A stretch of 64,000 nucleotides of DNA from Gammaproteobacteria bacterium (GTDB taxonomy: Bacteria > Pseudomonadota > Gammaproteobacteria > Pseudomonadales > Pseudomonadaceae): positions 34,281-98,280 of the forward strand of contig JAHIWP010000073.1 of the NCBI GenBank assembly GCA_018816095.1, given 5' to 3'. This document shows, piece by piece, positions 8,708-17,202 of this stretch. A program made the position numbers and the translations under genes. Numbering within the stretch: position 1 is the stretch's first letter; every line of letters starts with the position of its first letter. The notes beneath the pieces were generated by a model, which was not told the DNA's origin, ran no database searches, and was given only the letters and a program-made list of their open reading frames with translations.

Positions 8708-8863
8708 GTAGGGTGGGTTAACGGCGCTAGCGACTACCTAGCAGACGGCTCGGTGGCAGTGCGGCGTGTAACCCACCAGGCGGTATCAGCCTCTCTGGTG
8801 GGTTACGGCGCTGTCAAAGTTGAGTTAACCGACAGTGATGCACCAGCGTCTAACCCACCCTAC
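8708..8863. repeat. Nested inverted repeats of the TAGGGTGGGTTA type
   Basis: Outer arms GTAGGGTGGGTTA (8708-8720) and TAACCCACCCTAC (8851-8863) enclose inner arms GTAACCCACCA (8768-8778) and TGGTGGGTTAC (8796-8806). All four share the core GGTGGGTTA. It fills the gap between two convergent genes, where it could also end transcription from both sides. This heptamer-rich repeat is common in intergenic DNA of pseudomonads. Confidence 0.75.
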
Positions 8864-8876
8864 GTTTCTCTGAGTG

Positions 8877-10232
8877 CTAGCCGGCGATCAGTTCCTTGGC
8901 CGCCTGACGGTGGTCGGCGATCAGCTGCGCCACATCCAGACCTTCGATCTGTCCGTCGATCACCCGCCACTGGCCGCCGATCATCATCCGGTCGGCCTTG
9001 TCGGCGCCGCACAGCAGCAATGCCGAGATTGGGTCGTGGCTGCCGGAGAAGCGCAGCTCATCCAGCTTGAAGAAGGCCAGGTCAGCCTGCTTGCCCACCG
9101 CCAATTCACCGATATCGGTACGCCCCAGCAGCTTGGCTGAACCCTTGCTGGCCCAGCCCAGGACCAGTTCCGGGGTGATCTTCTCGGCCCCGTAACGCAG
9201 GCGCTGGATATACAGAGCCTGGCGCGCTTCGAGAATCATATTCGAGGCATCGTTGGACGCCGAACCGTCGACGCCGAGGCCGATGGGCGCGCCGGCCGCT
9301 TGCAGGTCGAGGGTCGGGCAGATGCCGGAGGCCAGGCGCATGTTCGAGCTGGGGCAATGGCAGATGCCGGTGCCGGCCGCGCCGAGGCGCTCGATTTCAT
9401 CCGGGTTGAAGTGGATGCCGTGGGCCAGCCAGGTGCGCGAACTGAGCCAGCCGACGCTGTCCAGGTAATCCACGGTGCGCAGGCCGAAGCGCTGCAGGCA
9501 GAAGTCTTCTTCGTCCAAGGTTTCGGCCAGGTGGGTGTGCAGGCGCACGTCCAGCTCTTCGGCCAGTTCAGCGCTCTGGCGCATGATGTCCTGGGTCACC
9601 GAGAACGGTGAGCAGGGCGCCAGGGCGATCTGGATTTGCGCGCCGTCGCCGCGCTGGTGGTACTGATGAATCAGCCGTTGGCTGTCGGCCAAGATCACCT
9701 CGCCCTGCTGCACGGTTTGCTGCGGCGGTAGGCCGCCATCGGCTTCGCCCAAACTCATCGAGCCGCGGGTGAGCATGGCGCGCATGCCCAGTTCGCGCAC
9801 GGCTTCGACTTGCACGTCGATGGCGTTTTCCAGGCCGCCGGGGAACAGGTAATGGTGATCCGCCGCCGTGCTGCAACCGGACAGCAGCAGTTCGGCCAGC
9901 GCGACCTTACTGGCCAGTGCGAGCTTCTCGGGAGTCAAGCGCGCCCACACCGGATACAGGGTTTTCAGCCAGGGGAACAACGGCTGGTTGACCACCGGGC
10001 CCCAGGCGCGGGTCAGGGTTTGGTAGAAGTGATGGTGGGTGTTGATCAACCCCGGCAGGACCACATGCTCACGGGCATCGAAGGTCTGATCGCAGGGCTT
10101 GCTCGGCTGTTGGCCTGCTTTAAGCAGTTCACTGATGACGCCGTTTTCAATCACCAGGCCGCCGGCGGCGTCGAGGGTGTTGGCGGTGAAAATCGCGAGG
10201 GGGTTTTTGATCCAGATACGGGTAGCAGCCAT
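8877..10232 (-). CDS. 8-oxoguanine deaminase (amidohydrolase)
   Basis: A 451-residue amidohydrolase of the Atz/TrzN-like group. The metal-binding HxH is visible in GLINTHHHFYQ (H66, H68), followed by STAADHHYLFPGG, LHTHLAE, LAHGIHF and the late DGSASNDASNM motif. The Pseudomonas protein of this sequence type deaminates 8-oxoguanine to urate; older annotations call it a hydroxyatrazine hydrolase. Start ATG 10232 has GGAG about 7 nt upstream. It stands alone on the minus strand, with no purine-uptake gene next to it, so its role here is probably cleaning up oxidised guanine. Confidence 0.87.
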   Translation of the reverse strand: MAATRIWIKNPLAIFTANTLDAAGGLVIENGVISELLKAGQQPSKPCDQTFDAREHVVLPGLINTHHHFYQTLTRAWGPVVNQPLFPWLKTLYPVWARLTPEKLALASKVALAELLLSGCSTAADHHYLFPGGLENAIDVQVEAVRELGMRAMLTRGSMSLGEADGGLPPQQTVQQGEVILADSQRLIHQYHQRGDGAQIQIALAPCSPFSVTQDIMRQSAELAEELDVRLHTHLAETLDEEDFCLQRFGLRTVDYLDSVGWLSSRTWLAHGIHFNPDEIERLGAAGTGICHCPSSNMRLASGICPTLDLQAAGAPIGLGVDGSASNDASNMILEARQALYIQRLRYGAEKITPELVLGWASKGSAKLLGRTDIGELAVGKQADLAFFKLDELRFSGSHDPISALLLCGADKADRMMIGGQWRVIDGQIEGLDVAQLIADHRQAAKELIAG

Positions 10233-10403
10233 TGAGTTGGCTCCTCTGAAATTGGGTTCAGGTTAGCCAGCTCAGTGTTTACCCTGTCTGCTGATCCAGG
10301 TGCGCGAGCGGCTTAGTTACCGGGCGTGGCGCAGAAGATAGCGCCGTAATTTACCTGCGGCAAGACCACGGCCAGAATTTCTGACCAGAAGGTCAGGGGG
10401 CGA
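10233..10403. other. Intergenic segment without a recognised gene
   Basis: This is the promoter side of the deaminase gene. Apart from a short hairpin CTGACC-AGAA-GGTCAG (10381-10396) directly before the repeat copy, I see nothing coding in it. Confidence 0.5.
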
Positions 10404-10643
10404 AGAGCCTGTTTACGATCTCGCGAGCTAGAGCCACGCAAGGCGCTACGTTAGTAACAGCCTTCGGCTGGTCAAAGCGGCGAGGAAGCGGAGTGTACGA
10501 GCTTGTACATGGCATTACTCGTTTCACTCGCCCTACGGGCCGCGCTAAAGCGCGTTAGCCGCAAGCGGCTTCCGACCGGGCTGGCGCACCAGCCGGTTTT
10601 TAACGCAGCAGGGCCGACGCGCAGCAGACCGTAAGCAGGTTCT
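10404..10643 (-). repeat. MITE-like dispersed repeat, copy 1 (240 bp)
   Basis: Almost identical, in inverted orientation, to copy 2 at 11130-11342, and similar through its core to copy 3 near 61.6 kb. Its two ends are imperfect inverted repeats (AGAGCCTGTTTACGATCT on the left and, read on the other strand, AGAACCTGCTTACGGTCT on the right). It has no ORF for a transposase. Its right end lies exactly at the stop codon of the acetyltransferase gene (10643-10645), so the element was probably inserted at, or helps form, that gene's end. Confidence 0.8.
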
Positions 10644-11098
10644 CAGAACAGTTTGCGGTACTGGATAAACCCCGAGCGCTCGGCGATGCGCTCATACAGC
10701 AGCATGGCGCGGCTATTGCTCTCATGGGTCAGCCAGTAGGTGCGCGAGCAGCCTTCAGCTTTGGCCTGCTGGTAGACGTGCTCGATCAGCTTGCGACCGG
10801 CGCCGCTGCTGCGCACATCCTTGGCGATAAACAGATCCTGCAGGTAGCAATAGTCGCCAACCGTCCAGGTCGAGCGATGGTAGATCCAGTGCACCAAACC
10901 AATGGCTTTGCCCTCGTGCCAGGCCAGCGCGGCATGCATCGGCTCGGCCGGGTCGAGAAAGCGTTGCCAGGTGATGTCGCTGGTCGCAGCGTTAATTTCG
11001 GTCATGTAGAAACGTTGATAGCCCTGCCACAGCGGCAGCCAGGCGGCCTGATCAGCGGCGCTGATCGGGCGGATTTCGACGGGAATGCGAATCGGCAT
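10643..11098 (-). CDS. GNAT family N-acetyltransferase
   Basis: A 151-residue GNAT acetyltransferase, an acetyl-CoA-dependent enzyme. Motif A is visible as LQDLFIAKDVRSSGAGRKL, containing the acetyl-CoA pyrophosphate loop RSSGAG, and motif B includes HESNSRAMLLYERI. The acceptor substrate cannot be told. ATG 11098 has GGAG about 10 nt upstream. Both sides of the gene carry inverted copies of the same 210-240 bp repeat, and the left copy begins in the stop codon, an unusual setting. Confidence 0.85.
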   Translation of the reverse strand: MPIRIPVEIRPISAADQAAWLPLWQGYQRFYMTEINAATSDITWQRFLDPAEPMHAALAWHEGKAIGLVHWIYHRSTWTVGDYCYLQDLFIAKDVRSSGAGRKLIEHVYQQAKAEGCSRTYWLTHESNSRAMLLYERIAERSGFIQYRKLF

Positions 11099-11129
11099 GG
11101 CATTGGCTCCTCGATGGGGTAAAGCCCTT

Positions 11130-11342
11130 AGAACCTATTTACGATCTGCTGCGCGTCGGCCCTGCTGCGTTAAAAACCGGCTGGTGCGCCAGCCCGGTCG
11201 GAAGCCGCTTGCGGCTAACGCGCTTTAGCGCGGCCCGTAGGGCGAGTGAAACGAGTAATGCTCATGTACAGCTCGTACACTCCGCTTCCTCGCCAGTTTT
11301 TGTCTTGTATGGCTCTAGCTCGCGAGATCATAAACAGGTTCT
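11130..11342 (+). repeat. MITE-like dispersed repeat, copy 2 (213 bp)
   Basis: Ends AGAACCTATTTACGATCT and, read on the other strand, AGAACCTGTTTATGATCT form 18-bp terminal inverted repeats with few mismatches. Compared with copy 1 it lacks about 27 bp of the internal GACCAGCCGAAGGCTGTTAC region, which copy 3 retains, so copy 2 has suffered an internal deletion. It lies 31 bp upstream of the acetyltransferase start and may carry or displace its promoter. Confidence 0.8.
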
Positions 11343-11369
11343 TGCAGCCTAGCTGCAAGGGCCCAAGCT

Positions 11370-12356
11370 TCAATCGGCGCGTTCACCACAGACATCCAGG
11401 GCAAACCAGTGTTCCACTTTGGCTTGACTCAGGCCCGCGCCGAGCAGGGCGAATAGTTTACCCAGTGCGGCTTCGCGGGTCATACCGCCCGCAGAGATCA
11501 GCCCCGCACTGGCCAGTTGACTGCCGGCCGCATACACGCCGAATTCGACATGCCCGTGCGGGCATTGGCTGATGGCCGCGAGTACCACGCCGCGCGCATG
11601 TGCAGCCTTGAGCACGCTGAGCAGCTCGGCATCATCCGCCGGCCCGGTGCCGCTGCCGTAGCATTCCAGCAGCAGCCCTTGTACGCCGCTGTCGAGCAGG
11701 GCGCGTACATGGCTGGCCTGGATGCCGGGATAAAACGGCAGTACGGCCAGGTTGACCGGCTGGCGCGGCTGGCGATAGTCGATGCGGGCCGGGATGCTTT
11801 CGGCGCGTGCGCTCTGGCGTTGGCGCGGCAGTACATGGAAGGCGTCGAAGGCGTCGCTGCGCAGCTTGCTGACCCGCGCGCCATGCAGCAGCGCGCCATT
11901 GAAGTACAGGTGTACGCCCGGTGTGACGCCGGCTTGCAGTGCGCGCATGGCGCCGAACAGGTTGCCCCAGGCATCGCTGCCTTCGGCGCCGGCCGGCAGC
12001 ATCGAGCCGCTGAGTATCACCGGCAGCGGCAGGCCGAGCAGGAGAAAGCTCAGGGCGGCGGCGCTGTAGGCCAGGGTATCGGTGCCGTGCAGCAGCAATA
12101 CGCCGTCGCAACCGTCGCGCTCGATGCCGGTGCGAATCGCCGCGACCATCGCCAGCCAGTTGTGCTGGTTCATATTGGCGCTGTCGATGGGCGGCAGCAG
12201 CTCGGCAAACGACCATTGCGGCAGCGGTTGGGCTTCCAGCGCTTGCTGGCTGCGCAAGCGCGCTTCGAAGCCGGACGCGGGGGCCAGGCCATCGGCGCTC
12301 ATCTGCATGCCGATGGTGCCGCCGGTGTACAGCACCAGGAGTTTTCTACAGCCCAT
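11370..12356 (-). CDS. ansA: Type I (cytoplasmic) L-asparaginase
   Basis: A 328-residue asparaginase that splits L-asparagine to aspartate and ammonia. Both catalytic threonine signatures are present: TGGTIGM (T14) and LLHGTDTLAYSAA (T92-D93). There is no signal peptide, which suits the cytoplasmic type I enzyme. I chose ATG 12356 because GGAGA lies about 8 nt upstream; the longer frame to 12419 runs through a transcription terminator and encodes poor-quality residues. Lys residue of the second active-site triad is expected further on and was not checked one by one. Confidence 0.9.
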   Translation of the reverse strand: MGCRKLLVLYTGGTIGMQMSADGLAPASGFEARLRSQQALEAQPLPQWSFAELLPPIDSANMNQHNWLAMVAAIRTGIERDGCDGVLLLHGTDTLAYSAAALSFLLLGLPLPVILSGSMLPAGAEGSDAWGNLFGAMRALQAGVTPGVHLYFNGALLHGARVSKLRSDAFDAFHVLPRQRQSARAESIPARIDYRQPRQPVNLAVLPFYPGIQASHVRALLDSGVQGLLLECYGSGTGPADDAELLSVLKAAHARGVVLAAISQCPHGHVEFGVYAAGSQLASAGLISAGGMTREAALGKLFALLGAGLSQAKVEHWFALDVCGERAD

Positions 12357-12384
12357 CAGGGGGTCTCCGTTTTCTTTATTTTTA

Positions 12385-12416
12385 TAAAAAAACAGGGGGC
12401 CTAGCCCCCTGTTTTT
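12385..12416 (-). terminator. Intrinsic terminator after the AGCS symporter gene
   Basis: A near-perfect hairpin, ACAGGGGGC pairing with GCCCCCTGT around a 3-nt loop (12392-12412), with A/T tracts on both sides so that it could work in either direction. It lies between the symporter stop (12435) and the asparaginase start (12356), which shows the asparaginase has its own promoter. Confidence 0.88.
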
Positions 12417-12434
12417 CACAGCCTGCGCAGCGTG

Positions 12435-13883
12435 TTAGCGCTGGTGCACGCTGTTGCCGATTTCGGCGTGTTTGGCCGGCGCTGTCGCGGTGTGCGCGTT
12501 AGCCGCCCAAACGGCTGGGTCGAGGTCCAGGTCGGCGAAGTTTTTCGCGTCCAGTACCGGCGACTCCACGCCTGCCTTGATCTGGCTGTCGTAATCGCGC
12601 ATCAGGCGCAGGCCGACCTTGAACAGCAGCGCCAGGGCCACTAGGTTGCAAATGGCCAACAAGCCCATGGTGACATCCGCAAAGGCGAATACGGTGCCCA
12701 AATCCTGTACCGAGCCCCACAGTACCAGAGCGATGACCAGTACGCGGTAGACCAGCACCGGCGTGCGCTTCTTGCTGAAGAAACCCAGGGCGTTTTCACC
12801 GAGGTAGTAGTTGTAGATCAGGGTGGTGAAGACGAACAGCAGCAGGGCGACGGTGACGAAAATCCGGCCCCACTCGCCGACCACGCTGGCCACGGCCGTC
12901 TGGGTCAACACTACGCCGGCGATGTCCATGCCGGGTTGATAGACGCCCGACAGCAGGATGATCAGCGCGGTGCAGCTGCACAGGATGATGGTGTCGATAA
13001 ACACGCTGAGCGACTGCACGATGCCCTGTGCAACCGGGTGCTTGACCTCGGCCACGGCGGCGACGTTCGGCGCGCTGCCCAAGCCGGCTTCGTTGGAGAA
13101 CAGGCCGCGCTTCACGCCCATGATGATCGCCGCGCCAATACCACCGGCAAACGCCGGCTCCAGGCCGAAGGCGCTGTTGAAGATCAGAGTCAGCGTGGCG
13201 GGGATCGCCTCAACGTTGCTGCCAATCACGAATACCGCCATGGCGATGTATGAGAAGGCCATCACAGGCACCAGCACGTCGGCGAACTTAGCGATGCGCT
13301 TGATGCCGCCGAAGATGATCAGGCCGATCACCACGGTGAGGATCAGGCCGCTGACATAAGTCGGCATGCCAAAGGTGTCATGCATCGAGCTGGCGACGGT
13401 GTAGGACTGCACCGCGTTGAAGCCGAAGCCGAAGGTCACCAGCAGCAGGATCGACACCACAATGCCCAACCAGCGCTGGCCGAGGCCGTGCTGGATGTAG
13501 AAGGCCGGGCCACCGCGGTAGGTGCCGTCGTCTTCGCGGCGCTTGTACAGCTGCGCGATGGAGCATTCGAAGTAGCTGGTGGCCATGCCGACCAGGGCTA
13601 CGACCCACATCCAGAAGATTGCGCCCGGGCCGCCGAGCATGATCGCCACCGAGACCCCGGCGATGTTGCCGGCACCCACGCGGCCAGCGACTGAAAGCAT
13701 CAGGGCCTGGAACGAGCTGAGCTGGCCGGGCTGACGCTGGAAGGCTTCGGCGAAGATGCGGAACATGCTGCCAAAGTAACGAAACTGGACGAAACGCGAG
13801 GCGATGGTGAAGTACAGACCCAGGCCGATCAGCATTACGATCAGGAGCTTGCTCCAGATCAGGTCGTTGAGAATATCGAGCAT
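12435..13883 (-). CDS. Alanine/glycine:cation symporter (AGCS family)
   Basis: A 482-residue integral membrane symporter with about ten or eleven hydrophobic segments. Family signatures visible are SFQALMLSVAGRVGAGNIAGV in the first third and KRGLFSNEAGLGSAPNVAA in the middle. AGCS proteins import alanine or glycine with sodium or protons. The soluble C-terminal tail (last ~60 residues) is short and polar. A divergent XRE regulator begins 152 bp upstream and may control it. The preferred amino acid cannot be told from sequence. Confidence 0.9.
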   Translation of the reverse strand: MLDILNDLIWSKLLIVMLIGLGLYFTIASRFVQFRYFGSMFRIFAEAFQRQPGQLSSFQALMLSVAGRVGAGNIAGVSVAIMLGGPGAIFWMWVVALVGMATSYFECSIAQLYKRREDDGTYRGGPAFYIQHGLGQRWLGIVVSILLLVTFGFGFNAVQSYTVASSMHDTFGMPTYVSGLILTVVIGLIIFGGIKRIAKFADVLVPVMAFSYIAMAVFVIGSNVEAIPATLTLIFNSAFGLEPAFAGGIGAAIIMGVKRGLFSNEAGLGSAPNVAAVAEVKHPVAQGIVQSLSVFIDTIILCSCTALIILLSGVYQPGMDIAGVVLTQTAVASVVGEWGRIFVTVALLLFVFTTLIYNYYLGENALGFFSKKRTPVLVYRVLVIALVLWGSVQDLGTVFAFADVTMGLLAICNLVALALLFKVGLRLMRDYDSQIKAGVESPVLDAKNFADLDLDPAVWAANAHTATAPAKHAEIGNSVHQR

Positions 13884-14035
13884 GGCAGGGCAGTCTCTCT
13901 TGTTGTTGTGTGAGGGGAAATTGCTAGGGACGGAATAGTTCAGCAGGCGCGTTCGTCATGCAATTTCGCAGGTGGCGGCGAGATGACGCGAGTTGATGCT
14001 AGAATCGCGTCGCTCGCATCACCGGAAAATCCACC

Positions 14036-14854
14036 ATGTCCGACCACCTAGGGCTCAATCTCAAGCTGTTGTGCAGCCATTACCGGTCGATTGCCGAGGT
14101 GTGCCGCAAGCTGGCGATTAACCGTGCCCAGTTCAACAAATACCTCAGCGGGCAGAGTCGCCCAACGGCCTACAACCTCAAGCGCATTTGTGATTTTTTC
14201 GGGGTCGAGGGCTACGAGCTGAGCCTGCCGAGTGAGCAGTTTGCCGACCTGATCGGCGCGCGCAGCGGCAGTCAGGAAGCGCGGGTGGTCACCGATCCCT
14301 TGCTGGAGTTGTTCCAGCCCCTCGGCGCGCATTCCAGCAGCCTGTCGCGTTACTGCGGCTACTACTTCGAGTACGCCAACTGCATGTCGGTGCCGGGGCA
14401 GATTCTGCTGTCGCTGGTGCACCTGCGCGAGGAGCGCGGCAGCTACCTGTTTGAGCGTCAGGAGCGCCAGGAACCGTCGCGCGCCGATAATGGCAAGGCC
14501 GAGGATTGGGTGCGCTGCCGCTACCTGGGCGCGGCCTTCTATCTGCAGGATCGGCTGTTTCTGATCGACTATGAGTCGCTGACCGGCAACGAGATGAGCC
14601 AAACCATCCTGATTCCCAGTTTCAAGAGCCGCATCAGCCGCCTCAACGGCCTGAAAACCGGGGTCTCCAGCGGCGACTTACGCACCCCGGCCTGCACGCG
14701 GGTGGTCTGGGAGTTTCTCGGCAATGACATCAACCGGGTCAACGCCTACCGCCAGGTGATGCTCTACAGCCCGGATGACCCGCGCATCGACGCTGATATT
14801 CGGCAGCGTTTGAGTGGCGCGCAGATCCGCAATGGCCTGTTTGAGATCGAGTAA
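14036..14854 (+). CDS. XRE-type helix-turn-helix regulator with a C-terminal effector-like domain
   Basis: A 272-residue protein. Residues about 10-65 form a Cro/CI-like helix-turn-helix (SIAEVCRKLAINRAQFNKYLSGQSRPTAYN is the recognition region). The larger C-terminal part (about 90-272) is soluble and has no motif I recognise, so it may bind a ligand. It is divergent from the AGCS amino-acid symporter and ends 12 bp before the convergent paiB-like gene. Its target is unknown; regulation of the neighbouring symporter is only an inference. Confidence 0.75.
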   Translation: MSDHLGLNLKLLCSHYRSIAEVCRKLAINRAQFNKYLSGQSRPTAYNLKRICDFFGVEGYELSLPSEQFADLIGARSGSQEARVVTDPLLELFQPLGAHSSSLSRYCGYYFEYANCMSVPGQILLSLVHLREERGSYLFERQERQEPSRADNGKAEDWVRCRYLGAAFYLQDRLFLIDYESLTGNEMSQTILIPSFKSRISRLNGLKTGVSSGDLRTPACTRVVWEFLGNDINRVNAYRQVMLYSPDDPRIDADIRQRLSGAQIRNGLFEIE

Positions 14855-14865
14855 GGCGCAGCCGC

Positions 14866-15486
14866 TCAGCTCAAGCGTGCCGCGAGCGCCTGGTCTGCGG
14901 CGACAGGGCTGGCACTGAGGCCTTTATGCACGCCGTCGCGATCAGCGGCCGTGCGGTTCTGGCTGAGTTTCCATTGGCCCTCAAGGCGTTGGATCGGTAG
15001 GGCGAAGCCGACAATGGCGCGCAGCATCGTGTCGATATAGTCCGTGGGCGCCTCACTGACCGCCCAGGGCTGCTCGCGTCCGGCCTCGTGCTGGGCACTT
15101 AGACGGCTGACCAGCTGCAGCAGCCCCTCGCGGTCTTCAATCAGCTGCGCCTGACCGCGTGCGTGCACGGCGATGTAGTTCCAGGTGGGTACGGCTTTGC
15201 CGTGTTCGGCCTTGCTCGGATACCACGCGGGGCTGATGTAGGCTTGTGGCCCCTGGAAGATGGCCAGGGTTTCGCCCTGCAGCAGCTCACTCCAGTGTGG
15301 GTTGGCGCGGGCAAAGTGGCCGTAGAGGGTGCCGAATTCGCCTTCGTCGGCGGCCAGCAGGAGCGGCAGGTGGCTGGCCTGTAGGCCGTTTGCGCCTTGG
15401 GTTACCAGCGTTGCCAGGGGGCAGGCGTTGATCTGCTGATGCAGCAGGGAGAGGTCGTTTTGGCGGAACGCGGGTGGCGTGTACAT
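14866..15486 (-). CDS. PaiB-like FMN-binding protein
   Basis: A 206-residue member of the PaiB (flavin reductase-like split-barrel) family, starting MYTPPAFRQND, with the family hallmark WNYIAVHARG in the middle and a C-terminal GFALPIQRLEGQWKLSQNR. PaiB was first named as a negative regulator of sporulation and protease genes in Bacillus, but the family is now seen mainly as FMN- or heme-binding proteins, so the role here is open. ATG 15486 has GGAGT 8 nt upstream; the frame runs further up to 15513 without a ribosome site. Confidence 0.85.
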   Translation of the reverse strand: MYTPPAFRQNDLSLLHQQINACPLATLVTQGANGLQASHLPLLLAADEGEFGTLYGHFARANPHWSELLQGETLAIFQGPQAYISPAWYPSKAEHGKAVPTWNYIAVHARGQAQLIEDREGLLQLVSRLSAQHEAGREQPWAVSEAPTDYIDTMLRAIVGFALPIQRLEGQWKLSQNRTAADRDGVHKGLSASPVAADQALAARLS

Positions 15487-15634
15487 GGCGGGACTCCGGC
15501 GGCGAGGCCCCATCCTAGCGCGCAGTGCCGGGCCGGATAAGCGTCAGTTGCGGCGACTTTGACCGGCACAGTCTGTGTCGCGCCTTGGCTTGGCCGCCGG
15601 CGGCTCTAAGGCAGGTCTCTAGCCATGGGCGCTT

Positions 15635-17044
15635 TTATTCATGCGGCACGTCTTTGTCGAGCAGGTCATTGCCTGGGTCGGATTTGATTTCCGCGTCCAC
15701 TTTCTGCTCCAGGTGTTTATCCGGGGTGACATCCAGCACGCCATCCGCTGGCTCAGCGCGGCTGGCCGAGCGCTCTTCTTTGGCTGAACGATTTGCAACC
15801 GGCGGGCTGCCGACAGGCTTGCTATCCAGCGCGCTGAACAGCGCTGTATTGACCTCGGGGTCGAAGCGCAACCGATAAATCGGCTCCGGCAAGGTGAAGC
15901 CCTGTGCTTGCAGCGCCCGCATGGCGGCGCGAATGGCCAGGCTGCGGGCTTTGCCAAAGTTGGTTTGGCGTTGATCGATCCAGGCGTAGAAGGTCAGCAC
16001 GATATTGGAGTCGCCCACCGTGTTGATCAGCGCGTCGGGCTCGGGCTCTTGCAGGATAAAGTCGAGGCTGCTGACGGCGTCCAGGCCCGCCTGCATCGCG
16101 GCCACCGGGTCATCGTCGGCATCCACGCCGAGTTCGAACTCAAAGCGTCGTTCCGGGTTGGTCGAGTAATTGAGGATGATGCCTTTGAATACCGCCGCAT
16201 TGGGGATGCGCATATGGTTGCCGTCGAGGGTCATTAAAATCGTGGCGCGCGAGGTCAGGCGCACGACGATGCCCTCGATGTCATTGATGATCACGTGATC
16301 CTTGGCGCGGAACGGCTGGCGCAGGCTGAGCATCACGCTGGAGATGTAATTCTCCACCGTATCGCGCACGGCAAAACCGATGGCCAGGCCAATGACCCCG
16401 GCGCCGCCGAGGATCGTGGTGATAACTGCTGCAGCGCCCAATAAATTCAGCGCCAGGATAATCCCCAGCAACAGGATGACCACGCGCGTGGCCTGAGCCA
16501 TCAGGTCGGCGAGAAAGGGATTGGGCGCTATTTTCCGCCATAAAAACTGCCGGCCAGCGATGAAATTGCCCAGCAGAACAAAGGCAGTGAGCACCAGCAG
16601 CGCCAGGCCAATCAGCGGCAATGCTTTTATAAAATTTACGCTTTGCGTGCGCAGGCGCTCAAGCACCGGCCGCACGTTGTCGGCCACGGCCAGGGTTCTG
16701 TTCATCTCGTCGGTTACCGTGACCACCCCGGCGAGCCGGCCTGCCAAGCGCTGGGCTTGCTGCGCCGCCATTTCATTGGCCACCTCGCCCCGCAGAATGA
16801 CCACGCCGCCACCGACATACACCGTCACGCCGCGCAGCGGCTCCAGTTCAGCAAAAATATTCTCGATGCGCGCCTGAATCGTCTCATCGCTTTGCGTCGC
16901 CTCTGCTTCGATAGCCGCCGCAGCGACGGGCTCGGAAAGGCTCGCGTCTTCGCTTTGCGCCCAGGCAACGTGGCCCGGCAATAAAACAGTCAGCAGTGCT
17001 AATGCCAGCAGCGTATTGCGCGAGGGCTGGGTTGAGAACGTCAT
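15635..17044 (-). CDS. Mechanosensitive channel (MscS family) with N-terminal BON-like domain
   Basis: A 469-residue membrane protein. Signal peptide at residues 1-29 (AWAQ), then a periplasmic BON-like domain with VTVYVGGGVVILRGEVANE, then three to four membrane segments and an MscS channel core (TTILGGAGVIGLAIGFAVRDTVENYISS, the pore-lining helix with glycine/alanine spacing), then the beta domain with RIPNAAVFKG. The last ~70 residues form an acidic soluble tail. MscS channels release solutes under hypo-osmotic shock. The BON domain suggests binding to membranes or partners in the periplasm. Confidence 0.85.
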   Translation of the reverse strand: MTFSTQPSRNTLLALALLTVLLPGHVAWAQSEDASLSEPVAAAAIEAEATQSDETIQARIENIFAELEPLRGVTVYVGGGVVILRGEVANEMAAQQAQRLAGRLAGVVTVTDEMNRTLAVADNVRPVLERLRTQSVNFIKALPLIGLALLVLTAFVLLGNFIAGRQFLWRKIAPNPFLADLMAQATRVVILLLGIILALNLLGAAAVITTILGGAGVIGLAIGFAVRDTVENYISSVMLSLRQPFRAKDHVIINDIEGIVVRLTSRATILMTLDGNHMRIPNAAVFKGIILNYSTNPERRFEFELGVDADDDPVAAMQAGLDAVSSLDFILQEPEPDALINTVGDSNIVLTFYAWIDQRQTNFGKARSLAIRAAMRALQAQGFTLPEPIYRLRFDPEVNTALFSALDSKPVGSPPVANRSAKEERSASRAEPADGVLDVTPDKHLEQKVDAEIKSDPGNDLLDKDVPHE

Positions 17045-17144
17045 CGCAGGCGGCTCCGAAATAAGGCGACAGTAAAAACACTAGCCTACACGGATGCGCC
17101 AAACGCGGACTGACCCCGTGCACGGCGGGTCGGCAAGCCAATAG

Positions 17145-17183
17145 CACAACGCCCCGTGAACACGAGGCTCACGGGGCGTTGTG
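17145..17183 (-). terminator. Hairpin after the dicarboxylate symporter gene
   Basis: A perfect 15-bp stem (17145-17159 with 17169-17183) around a 9-nt loop, 20 nt downstream of the symporter stop. No T tract follows on the minus strand, so it may be a transcript-end stabiliser rather than a Rho-independent terminator. Confidence 0.6.
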
Positions 17184-17202
17184 GAGGGCAGCGTTGGTCG
17201 CT

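Noticed and set aside
10404-11342. Composite transposon carrying the acetyltransferase
   Set aside because: The flanking repeats are inverted and have no transposase or visible target duplication, so I describe them as repeats, not as a proven transposon.
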